Made by a program: the position numbers and the translations under genes. Positions 17,601 to 24,180 of a stretch of DNA of 30,685 bases are shown piece by piece (positions within the stretch are counted from its first letter, which is position 1; every line of letters begins with the position of its first letter). Below the pieces are notes generated by a model. The model was not told where the DNA came from. It was given only the letters and a program-made list of their open reading frames with translations, and did not search any database. The DNA lies in NCBI GenBank assembly GCA_949739095.1, contig CATIYX010000254.1, positions 1 to 30,685 of the forward strand, given 5' to 3'. Origin of the DNA: an uncultured Clostridia bacterium. GTDB taxonomy: Bacteria > Bacillota > Clostridia > RUG12999.

Positions 17601-18569
17601 AATGTAACGGTATTTGGCGAGTCGGGCGGCGGTGCAAAGGTTCTTGCGCTTATGACAAGTCCACATGCAAAAGGTCTGTTCCACAAAGGTATTGTTGAAA
17701 GCGGTGCAACCGAAAATATGGGGGCGGCGTTTACATCAAAGGAAGCAAGTAAGAGAGTGACAGAAATTACTCTTGAAAATCTTGGAATAAAAGCAGATGA
17801 AATCGAAAAACTACAAACTGTTTCATACGAGGATTTAACAGTAGCATCGGATAAGGCCCTTACTCAGACAGCAGAAGAATTAAATATATATGAAGAATTT
17901 GTAAATGGTTATTCGCTTTTGTGGGAGCCTGTTGTGGACGGCGATTTTCTTCCGACAAGTCCTGTTACGGAAAGCGGTTTTGCAGAAGCCGGAAAGGATA
18001 TACCGCTTTTAATCGGTTCAAATTTGAATGAATGGACCGTATTCGGGAATCCGATGGGCAATCCAGAAGAAAAGTTAAGTAATTCGGAGCTTGACAGCCG
18101 ACTCAAAGAAAAATATGGTGACAATGCTAACAAGGTAAAAAATGAGTTTAAAAATGCATATCCAAATAAAAGCGATGCAGCCGCGCTTTATATAGATACA
18201 ACACTTATCAGACTTCCGATATTGAAACTGACAGCACATAAGGCAGACCAAAACGGCGCGCCCGTATATTCATATATGTTCACTTGGGGAACTTCATATC
18301 ATACCGCGGAAATCCCTTTTGTATTTAATAATATCGACAAAACACAGCCAAGCGGCGACAGGCTTGATGCGGAAAAACTGTCTGACATTATGAGCAGCGC
18401 GTGGATAAACTTTGCAAGAATGGGCAATCCAAACGGCGACGGAATACCAAATTGGGAGCCTTATACCCGCGAGGGAGGAGCGACAATGATTTTTGATAAC
18501 AATTCATATTTAACACATAATCACGATAAGGAATTGATGAAAATTTTAGCGCCTGATTATGTATATTAA
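14655..18569 (+). CDS. Exported five-part fusion: carboxymuconolactone-decarboxylase-like repeats, stalk domain, two cupins, carboxylesterase
   Basis: Encodes 1304 aa in one uninterrupted frame, with AGGAGG upstream. A signal peptide (about 1-25, SVFA-AD) is followed by carboxymuconolactone-decarboxylase-like helical repeats: about 38-120 (EIKEAIYHSGAYCGF, His96 and Cys101), about 160-250 (NCRGQLGGHVGGNL, Cys204 and His211) and a weaker one at about 275-395. Residues 405-530 are a stalk domain close to that of the 11870 lipoprotein. Cupin 1 (about 535-675) has ligands His584, His586, Gln590 and His625 or His627. Cupin 2 (about 680-805) has His727, His729, Gln733 and His768 or His770. Residues about 808-1304 are a type-B carboxylesterase with oxyanion loop HGGG (902-905) and triad Ser990 (GESGG), Glu1126, His1216. 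These parts are usually separate proteins. No AhpD-type CxxC is present. The substrate is unknown. Confidence 0.87.
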   Translation: MKNKIISIIIAVIMIVSTAASVFAADSATAGTEVYSSMSETEKTDFISDNLSVRLQHLSRLASISSNQALDKIEDEIKSALSDGLKAVEIKEAIYHSGAYCGFTRAAAALDRADEILNSLGEDVTYKSRITSTEETRYNDGLTVQRFLFGPQIGTITDGMEESLKMQTLFLSGICFGDFYNRVGLPLYEREFITLCTIAGNGNCRGQLGGHVGGNLNVGHPKDMLRAAMLYNEDINGAEKTNLVLDVIDTTETEVNANPTEERPQPTEAITTDFKSDSEELLSLMSHFKSDDKDNYVGRNIDEKTQEILISATEAVINGTEIPTSTDKATQILIDFAVMGAQGGRESELAGKIAEGYSAGLTSDNMLAVPLLTAPYNGFPRTLNMRNALSAAIDAAKVATPTKTTVIMQIGNSKMTINGAEQSIDAEGTTPVVINDRTLLPVRAFVESIGGAVEWDEDTQTATLNYSGNEIKLAINQTTAYLNNEAKTLDVAPIIINDRTMLPIRFIAENFGYTVLWNDDTETVTIINADMIDNVFAKGDINPASPKFTGVSYMNWLTAYDEENMKIPAFGQVTFEPCTRTDWHYHDGGQILLVTEGVGVFEMEGEEARIMQAGDVILIPPGKKHMHSATPDSWFAHIAIGVNPGVGTTNWLDKVTDTEYNAAVKAARANGTIREKGETMFPKGTEFNAEGYTGTIYKNMLVEYESVFNCPEVDNYTMEAGARTDWHSHESGQLMIVTNGTGIYQEDGQQPRIVKAGDVIEAQPNVKHWHGAADEQFAYIAVNGNPDKDKVTWGDKITDEEYNSVKAGGSIAIADTKSGKIQGYVHNDIYTYHGVPYAEALERFVPSESVKPWVGVKTAYSYGAIAPQVGNNTNMDENCQNLNVWTPDINDGKKRPVMVWLHGGGFSTGSSIESPAYDGENLSKKGDIVVISVNHRLNSLGHLDLSAYDDKYKYSANVGMTDIIKSLEWIRDNIENFGGDPDNVTVFGESGGGAKVLALMTSPHAKGLFHKGIVESGATENMGAAFTSKEASKRVTEITLENLGIKADEIEKLQTVSYEDLTVASDKALTQTAEELNIYEEFVNGYSLLWEPVVDGDFLPTSPVTESGFAEAGKDIPLLIGSNLNEWTVFGNPMGNPEEKLSNSELDSRLKEKYGDNANKVKNEFKNAYPNKSDAAALYIDTTLIRLPILKLTAHKADQNGAPVYSYMFTWGTSYHTAEIPFVFNNIDKTQPSGDRLDAEKLSDIMSSAWINFARMGNPNGDGIPNWEPYTREGGATMIFDNNSYLTHNHDKELMKILAPDYVY

Positions 18570-18580
18570 TGGAGGTAGAA

Positions 18581-19426
18581 ATGAAACAATTAAAAAATGT
18601 AATTTTAATAATTCTTACTGCTATAATATGTTTTTGTTTTTCGTCCTTTGCATATGCTCAAAGTGCGTCTATACGTTATTTGGATGGAGTAATGACAATA
18701 AGCGGTTTAGATGATACGGCACTTTTAATTCACACATCGTACAATAACGGAACGCTTGAAAATGCAGAAATGAAAGATGTTTTAAACGGTAATTTGAATA
18801 TAGCTGCCCAAAACGGAGATAAGTTTTTTTTATGGCAAAGTATCAGCGCAATGATACCGCTTTGTGGAATAATTACGGTTGGCGAAAATACAGAATTGGA
18901 GCCTATCCCAACGCCTATCCCAACACCCACGCCGGAACCGGGCAAAACTTTGGTAGTATATTATTCTGCGACGGGGACTACCGAAAGAGTTGCAAATTAT
19001 ATTGCAGCGGCTACCAAAGCAGATATATTTGAACTTGAACCTATAAATCCTTATACAAGCGCGGATTTGAATTACAGTGATTCAAGTAGCCGTGTAGTAT
19101 ATGAGCACGAACATCCGGAAGCGCAAGATGTTGAACTTACAAACACAACCATTCCGGATTGGAGTTCTTATGATACGGTATTTATCGGCTATCCTATTTG
19201 GTGGCACGCTGCCGCCTGGCCGGTCAACAGATTTATAACAGAAAATGATTTTACAGGTAAAACAGTGATTCCATTTAGTACATCTGCAAGCTCAGGTGAA
19301 ATTGGCGGAGATGCTCTTGCGGAAATGGCAGGAACAGGCGATTGGCAGACGGGCAGAGGGTTTCTCTCATCTGAAACAAGAAATGAAACCTTAATAAAGA
19401 CTTGGGTAGATAACTTGGGAATATAA
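18581..19426 (+). CDS. Exported flavodoxin with N-terminal beta domain
   Basis: Encodes 281 aa from ATG 18581, placed directly after GGAGGTAGAA; the in-frame ATG at 18569 shares a base with the previous stop codon and would put the ribosome site inside the gene. A signal peptide (cleavage at AYA-QS, residue 25) is followed by a beta domain ending in FFLWQSISAMIPL, a PTP-rich linker (107-119) and one flavodoxin domain (from 121). The FMN phosphate loop YYSATGTTERVA and the GYPIWWH loop are intact. By eye about 70% of this domain is identical to flavodoxin 1 of the 11870 lipoprotein. It has no lipobox, so it is either released or held by another component. It is co-transcribed with the fusion protein. 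Confidence 0.88.
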   Translation: MKQLKNVILIILTAIICFCFSSFAYAQSASIRYLDGVMTISGLDDTALLIHTSYNNGTLENAEMKDVLNGNLNIAAQNGDKFFLWQSISAMIPLCGIITVGENTELEPIPTPIPTPTPEPGKTLVVYYSATGTTERVANYIAAATKADIFELEPINPYTSADLNYSDSSSRVVYEHEHPEAQDVELTNTTIPDWSSYDTVFIGYPIWWHAAAWPVNRFITENDFTGKTVIPFSTSASSGEIGGDALAEMAGTGDWQTGRGFLSSETRNETLIKTWVDNLGI

Positions 19427-19430
19427 AACA

Positions 19431-19470
19431 TAGAAACCTCAATCCTATAATAAGGGTTGAGGTTTTCTAT
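19431..19470 (+). terminator. Rho-independent terminator of unit B
   Basis: Stem AAACCTCAATCCT / AGGGTTGAGGTTT (13 bp, one T-G pair), 6-nt loop, then TTCT. It lies directly after the exported flavodoxin gene and marks the right end of the LysR-linked cluster. Confidence 0.8.
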
Positions 19471-19732
19471 CGTTCAATATCGTGATATTTATGCTTCTGT
19501 GGTGTAGATTTCTACAATTTTTATTGTAACTGCTGTACGATAGATTTCTGCGGCTGTGATTTTTCGTTTAATGTTTGGCTTACATCTGTTTCGATTTCTT
19601 TGAAAGATAATACTAAAAATATAAAAAATAGGAGCAATGAAATTAAGTTGTAATGAAAAAGTTTTTATGGCACCACAAACTTGGGCACCATTTTTCATGA
19701 ATGAGAAAATGGTACCACAAAATAAAAAGTAA
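19471..19732. other. Gene-free stretch with three GGYACCA repeats
   Basis: I see no convincing gene here. GGCACCA, GGCACCA and GGTACCA occur at 19669, 19684 and 19711; the second and third also pair as an imperfect hairpin. An open frame of about 100 codons on the minus strand begins inside the tRNA gene and is not credible. The position next to a tRNA 3' end would suit a decayed integration site, but no integrase fragment is recognisable. Confidence 0.4.
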
Positions 19733-19764
19733 AAAGCCTTGAAAAACTGATGTTTCAAGGCTTT
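19733..19764 (-). terminator. Terminator of tRNA-Ser
   Basis: Perfect stem AAAGCCTTGAAA / TTTCAAGGCTTT with an 8-nt loop. On the minus strand it begins at the last base of the encoded CCA and ends in a T-rich run (TTTTTAC, then TTTTTATTTTG). Confidence 0.85.
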
Positions 19765-19855
19765 GGCGGACGGGGTGGGATTCGAACCCACGTGCCGGTG
19801 TTACCGACAAACTGATTTCGAGTCAGCCCCGTTATGACCACTTCGATACCCGTCC
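19764..19855 (-). tRNA. tRNA-Ser (anticodon CGA)
   Basis: The reverse complement folds as a class II tRNA of 92 nt including encoded CCA. The acceptor stem is GGACGGG / CCCGTCC with discriminator G. The anticodon arm is GCTGA-CTCGAAA-TCAGT, giving anticodon CGA, which reads UCG. A long variable arm (about GTCGG-TAAC-ACCGGC) and a T arm GTGGG-TTCGAAT-CCCAC follow. The long variable arm is the serine hallmark. Confidence 0.96.
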
Positions 19856-19873
19856 ATATTTCACTTACAGCAT

Positions 19874-19905
19874 ATTATAATACCATAAAAGGTAAAAAAA
19901 AGCAA
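19874..19905 (-). promoter_or_regulatory. Possible promoter of tRNA-Ser
   Basis: On the minus strand TTGCTT (19900-19905), a 17-bp spacer and TATTAT (19877-19882) lie 21 bp before the tRNA. A perfect TATAAT overlaps it at 19874-19879. The -10 is good; the -35 is poor. Confidence 0.45.
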
Positions 19906-19994
19906 GATATAAATGCAAAAAAGTTAAAAATCTATTGGAAAGTTGCCAATAATAGGATAAATCTATAAAATATGTTTGATTTCATTTGTAAATC

Positions 19995-20234
19995 GTGGTA
20001 TAATAATCGCATAGCGATAATTATACCACGTCCGCAAAACAGACTAGTATAATTTCATGCATCTTCAGCGGTTGCCATGTTTTATGCGCATGAGACAAAG
20101 GCACTGGCGCGTTATAGTAAACATTTTGTTGGCTATCATACCATAATGGTGAAGCAATTTGATATAATGAAAATACATCGCCGATTCTGAACATTAGTGA
20201 AGATACCATTCGGCGGCGCTTTTGATTCTATAAT
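19995..20234 (-). repeat. Structured repeat element, copy 1 (long form, minus orientation)
   Basis: Read on the minus strand, it starts with ATTATAGAATC and TCAAAAGCGCCGCCGAAT (20208-20234), which match copy 2 at 30587-30613 in 26 of 27 positions. It continues with a GCCGCCGA ... TCGGCGATG stem-loop, then about 130 bp absent from copy 2. It ends with AAATTATAC-AGTC-G and TTGCGGAC-TGGTATAAT, also shared with copy 2. The far end forms a 16-bp palindrome GTGGTATAATAATCGC / GCGATAATTATACCAC (19995-20029, one mismatch, 3-nt loop). A 62-codon minus-strand frame (20021-20209) fills the element and stops inside the conserved TGGTATAA; I do not recognise the product and do not call it a gene. The rest of the tRNA-metG interval shows nothing clear beyond a TATAAT at 20229-20234 pointing to metG. 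Confidence 0.7.
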
Positions 20235-20286
20235 GATGCTTTAAAATACCAGACATATATTTTTACGATAAAAAGGGGCGGAAAAA

Positions 20287-22218
20287 ATGGAAAAATTCTA
20301 TATCACAACTGCAATCACGTATACATCAAAAAAACCGCATATTGGCAATACGTATGAGATTATTTTAACGGATGCAATTGCACGGTTCAAAAAGCAGCTG
20401 GGCTATGATGTATACTTCTTGACAGGAACGGACGAGCATGGACAGAAAATTCAGCAGGTAGCGGAAGAAGTCGGCATTACACCAAAAGAATATGTAGATG
20501 GTATTGCAGGCGAAATCAAAACAATTTGGGATATGATGAACTGCAAATATGATAAATTTATCCGCACAACAGATGACTACCATGTAAAAGTTGTTCAGAA
20601 GATTTTCAAAAAACTTTATGAGCAAGGCGACATCTATAAGGGAGAATATGAAGGACTTTACTGTGTGCCATGTGAATCGTTCTTCACAGAAACACAATTA
20701 GTAGACGGTTGCTGCCCTGACTGCGGACGTCCGGTGGAAAAGACAAAAGAAGAAGCTTATTTCTTTAAAATGAGCAAATATCAGGACAAGCTCATGCAAT
20801 ATATTGAGGAACATCCCGATTTTATTGTGCCGGAATCACGTAAAAAAGAAATGGTTAACAATTTCCTGAAACCGGGTTTGCAGGATTTATGCGTATCTAG
20901 AACATCGTTTTCATGGGGTATTCCTGTGGAATTTGACCCGGGACATGTTATCTATGTTTGGATTGATGCGCTTTCCAACTATATCACGGCGTTGGGCTAT
21001 GACCCTGACGGAAGCGGAGAAAATTACAAAAAGTATTGGCCGGCAAATGTGCATGTGATTGGAAAAGATATTTTGCGTTTTCACACGATTTATTGGCCTA
21101 TTATGTTGATGGCGCTGGGAGAACCGCTACCGAAACAGATTTTTGGTCATCCTTGGTTGCTGTTTGGCGAAGATAAAATGAGCAAATCTAAAGGCAATGT
21201 CATTTATGCAGACAATTTGGCGAACCGGTTTGGCGTAGATGCCGTACGGCATTATTTGCTTAGCGAAATGCCATACGCACAGGATGGGACGATTACCTAT
21301 GAAAACTTTATCACCCGCTATAATTCAGAACTTGCCAATACTTTGGGCAACCTTGTCAATCGAACAGTGGCGATGGTGCATAAATATTTTGATGGAGAAA
21401 TTTTGTCGCCGGCAGAGGCGGAAGCGGTAGACAAAGAATTGATACAGGCTGCACAAGAAACGGTTAGCGGGACAACGAGAAAAATGAATGAGTACCGCGC
21501 AGCAGAGGCAATTGGAGAAATTTGGAATTTGGTGCGCAGAAGCAATAAATACATTGATGAAACTATGCCATGGGCGCTGGCGAAAGATGAAACGCAGAAA
21601 CAGCGGCTGCAAACCGTATTATATCACTTGATAGAATCCATTCGTATTATTGGTGTGCTGCTGGGCAGTTTCATGCCGGAAACCAGTGAAAAAATTCTGG
21701 CGCAGATTGGCGCACAGGAAACGGATTTCGATAGTATTCAAACATTTGGAAAAACCAAAGCGGGCACGCATGTCGGGGAAGCGGCAGTGTTGTTTGAACG
21801 ACTAGATGAGAAAAAGGTGCTGGAAGAATTAGCAGACAGTGCAAAAGCAGAAAAGAAAGAGAAAAAAGAAATGCCGAAGGAACAACCCAAACAAGATTAC
21901 ATCACCATTGATGATTTTGCAAAGGTTGAAATGAAGGTCGGCGAAGTGATAGAAAGCAAAAAAGTGGAGGGAGCAGACAAGCTACTGGTATCTCAGGTGA
22001 AAATTGGGGAGGAAGTCCGTCAAATTGTGTCGGGAATTGCAAAGTATTATGACCCAACGGATTTTGTGGGCAAAAAAGTAATTGTGGTCACAAATTTGAA
22101 ACCGGTGAAACTACGCGGCGTACTATCTGAAGGGATGATTTTAGCAGCCTCAGAAGGCGATAAACTATGCATTTGTGCGCCGGAGAACGACATTGCATCA
22201 GGCGCAGAAGTTCGTTAA
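20287..22218 (+). CDS. metG: Methionine--tRNA ligase
   Basis: Encodes 643 aa. It charges tRNA-Met with methionine in the cytoplasm. Class I signatures are present: PHIGN (17-21, the HIGH motif) and KMSKS (297-301). The zinc knuckle uses Cys126, Cys129, Cys143 and Cys146, the four-Cys type. DALSNYITALGY is characteristic of MetG. Residues about 538-643 are the EMAP/Trbp111-type OB-fold that binds tRNA and dimerises the enzyme, joined by a Lys/Glu-rich linker at about 510-535. The length is normal for Gram-positive bacteria. AAGGGGCGG lies before the ATG. I see no T-box or S-box leader upstream. tyrA follows after 28 bp. Confidence 0.97.
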   Translation: MEKFYITTAITYTSKKPHIGNTYEIILTDAIARFKKQLGYDVYFLTGTDEHGQKIQQVAEEVGITPKEYVDGIAGEIKTIWDMMNCKYDKFIRTTDDYHVKVVQKIFKKLYEQGDIYKGEYEGLYCVPCESFFTETQLVDGCCPDCGRPVEKTKEEAYFFKMSKYQDKLMQYIEEHPDFIVPESRKKEMVNNFLKPGLQDLCVSRTSFSWGIPVEFDPGHVIYVWIDALSNYITALGYDPDGSGENYKKYWPANVHVIGKDILRFHTIYWPIMLMALGEPLPKQIFGHPWLLFGEDKMSKSKGNVIYADNLANRFGVDAVRHYLLSEMPYAQDGTITYENFITRYNSELANTLGNLVNRTVAMVHKYFDGEILSPAEAEAVDKELIQAAQETVSGTTRKMNEYRAAEAIGEIWNLVRRSNKYIDETMPWALAKDETQKQRLQTVLYHLIESIRIIGVLLGSFMPETSEKILAQIGAQETDFDSIQTFGKTKAGTHVGEAAVLFERLDEKKVLEELADSAKAEKKEKKEMPKEQPKQDYITIDDFAKVEMKVGEVIESKKVEGADKLLVSQVKIGEEVRQIVSGIAKYYDPTDFVGKKVIVVTNLKPVKLRGVLSEGMILAASEGDKLCICAPENDIASGAEVR

Positions 22219-22246
22219 AGAAATTCCCAAAGGGTGATTAGATTAA

Positions 22247-23317
22247 ATGAAAGTGACGATTATTGGTCTGGGATTAATTGGCGGTTCTCTTGCTAAGGCG
22301 CTGCGGTGGCGTGGGGGAGTAGATACTATCTATGCCATTGATATGAATGAAACCTATATTAAGCAAGCCATGCGAGATGGTATTGTGAAAAACGGCGCAA
22401 CTGATTGGCAGGGATATATGGAATTTAGCGATATCGTTTATGTCTGCACGCCGGTGGGCGTGACGCGCAAATGGATTGATTTTTTATCATGTAATGTGGG
22501 AAAAAACTGTATTGTCAGTGATGTTGGCAGCACAAAGCAAGAAATTATGGCGTATGCTAAAACCAAAGAAATTCGTTTTGTGGGTGGACATCCCATGACA
22601 GGTTCGGAAAAGTCAGGCTACCCTTATGCGCAGGAAGGGCTATTTGAAAACGCATATTATATTCTCACGCCCGATGGGGACAGAGAAGCGGTGGAGACGC
22701 TGTGGGAGCTTGCACAAAGAATAGGTGCGCTGCCGTTGGAGCTTGAACCGGAAGTGCATGATTTTGCGGTGGCGGCAGTGAGCCATGTGCCGCATGTATT
22801 GTCCAGTGCACTGATGAACCTGGCGGCGGAGATGGATGAGAAAGACGGTATTTTGCGTCTGGCAGCGGGCGGATTTCGCGATATGACGCGAATTGCAGCG
22901 GCGGACCCCACAATGTGGGCAGATATTTCGTTTAGCAACCGAGAAAAAATCCTGAAAGTGCTGGAGGCGTATCAAGCGGCGCTGCGAAACTATGAGAAGC
23001 TTGTCAGTGGTAGTGACAAAGAAGCGGTGTGGAAATTTTTCCAAGAGTCGAAGATGAATCGCAACAAATTGCCACAAAAAGCAGTAGCAGTAGGTGGACG
23101 CAGCACGGAATGCGTGGTGGATGTACCTGATAAAGTAGGTGTTTTGAGCGAGATTGTGCAAAAGATAAGCACAATGCAGGTTAACATCAAAAATTTGTAT
23201 ATCTCTAACAGCCGTGAAGATTATGGCGGGACGCTCATCATTGGACTGGAAGGCAGCAGCGATGCGGAAAAAGTGCGGCAAATGCTGAAAGAAGAAGGAT
23301 ATCCGGTCGTGCGTTAA
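22247..23317 (+). CDS. tyrA: Prephenate dehydrogenase with C-terminal ACT domain
   Basis: Encodes 356 aa. It oxidatively decarboxylates prephenate to 4-hydroxyphenylpyruvate with NAD+ in tyrosine synthesis. The dinucleotide fold opens with IIGLGLIGGS (5-14). The active-site motifs are GGHPMTGSEKSG around His115 and SHVPH (179-183). Residues about 286-356 are an ACT domain (VVDVPDKVGVLSEIV), the usual site of tyrosine feedback inhibition in Gram-positive TyrA. It lies between metG and tatD; those two are often direct neighbours in Bacillota, so tyrA looks like an insert into a housekeeping order. The aromatic theme returns in the T-box operon at 24816. Confidence 0.94.
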   Translation: MKVTIIGLGLIGGSLAKALRWRGGVDTIYAIDMNETYIKQAMRDGIVKNGATDWQGYMEFSDIVYVCTPVGVTRKWIDFLSCNVGKNCIVSDVGSTKQEIMAYAKTKEIRFVGGHPMTGSEKSGYPYAQEGLFENAYYILTPDGDREAVETLWELAQRIGALPLELEPEVHDFAVAAVSHVPHVLSSALMNLAAEMDEKDGILRLAAGGFRDMTRIAAADPTMWADISFSNREKILKVLEAYQAALRNYEKLVSGSDKEAVWKFFQESKMNRNKLPQKAVAVGGRSTECVVDVPDKVGVLSEIVQKISTMQVNIKNLYISNSREDYGGTLIIGLEGSSDAEKVRQMLKEEGYPVVR

Positions 23318-23391
23318 ACGAATAGATGCACCAGGGATTCCATATAAGATTTTGGCGTTCTTATGCCTGAATATAGAAAGGAACAGATAAA

Positions 23392-24162
23392 ATGCTATTT
23401 GATTCTCATGCACATTTGGATGATGAACGGTTCGGAGCAGACAGGGAGAAGGTAATTCAGTCTATGTCGGAAGCGGATGTTGGACTGGTGATGAATGTCG
23501 GAGCAGATATGCCATCCTCTCGCCGTAGCGTTGTACTGGCAAAAAAATATCCGTTTATTTATGCATCAGTTGGCGTACATCCGCATGATGTGGAAGAGAT
23601 GACAGACGAGGATTTGCAGGATTTGCGGGAACTTGCAGGAGAAGAAAAAGTACGGGCAATTGGGGAAATCGGTCTGGACTATTACTACGATAATTCTCCG
23701 CGGGACAAGCAAAAATTTTGGTTTGAAAAGCAAATTGAACTGGCGCTGGAACTGGAACTGCCTATTATCATCCATTGCAGAGACGCTATGCAAGACTGTT
23801 TGAACATTTTAAAAAAATATGATTTTTCGCGTACCAGCGGCGTTATGCATTGTTTTTCCGGTAGTGTAGAAACAGCGGCAGATATTGTGAAAATGGGATT
23901 CTATGTTGCATTTGGTGGCGCGATTACCTTTAAAAATAACAAAAAAGCGTACGGGGTGGTACGGTCTGTCCCGATGGAACGTTTGCTGATTGAAACAGAT
24001 TGTCCCTATTTAACGCCAGAACCCCATAGAGGAAAACGAAATGACAGCCGATATGTCAAATATGTGGCAGAGAAGGTGGCGGAATTTCGTGGAATACCGA
24101 TGGAAGAAGTAGAACAGATAACAATGCTCAATGCAAAATGTCTATTTCAAATTGAGCAATAA
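23392..24162 (+). CDS. tatD: TatD-family metal-dependent hydrolase (DNase)
   Basis: Encodes 256 aa, standard for the family. TatD proteins are TIM-barrel metal hydrolases with 3'-5' exonuclease/DNase activity. The ligands are His6 and His8 (DSHAHLDD), Glu92 (GEIGLDYYYD), His128 (IIHCRDA), His153 (MHCFSG) and Asp203 (IETDCPYL), all in place. GAAAGGAACA acts as ribosome site. The radical SAM gene begins 18 bp after the stop, a pairing known for a TatD-associated radical SAM family. Confidence 0.95.
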   Translation: MLFDSHAHLDDERFGADREKVIQSMSEADVGLVMNVGADMPSSRRSVVLAKKYPFIYASVGVHPHDVEEMTDEDLQDLRELAGEEKVRAIGEIGLDYYYDNSPRDKQKFWFEKQIELALELELPIIIHCRDAMQDCLNILKKYDFSRTSGVMHCFSGSVETAADIVKMGFYVAFGGAITFKNNKKAYGVVRSVPMERLLIETDCPYLTPEPHRGKRNDSRYVKYVAEKVAEFRGIPMEEVEQITMLNAKCLFQIEQ

Positions 24163-24180
24163 AGAAAAGAAGGGAACCTC

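Noticed and set aside
5071..19426. Classical aromatic ring-cleavage (beta-ketoadipate) operon
   Set aside because: Decarboxylase-like repeats and cupins are present, but there is no ring-cleaving dioxygenase, cycloisomerase or CoA transferase, the chain is exported, and the organism appears anaerobic.
5071..19426. Anti-phage defence island or toxin-antitoxin system
   Set aside because: No nuclease, helicase, NTPase, reverse transcriptase, TIR or toxin-antitoxin pair is encoded in the cluster.
19489..19791. 100-codon minus-strand frame next to tRNA-Ser
   Set aside because: It begins inside the tRNA and its first residues are simply the translated T arm and acceptor stem; it then crosses the tRNA terminator.
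19995..20029. 16-bp palindrome as an intrinsic terminator for tRNA or metG transcripts
   Set aside because: Neither strand has a T-run after the stem, and the sequence is shared with the end of the repeat element.
20287..20320. S-box, T-box or other leader in front of metG
   Set aside because: The upstream interval contains the repeat element and no T-box sequence or SAM-riboswitch core.
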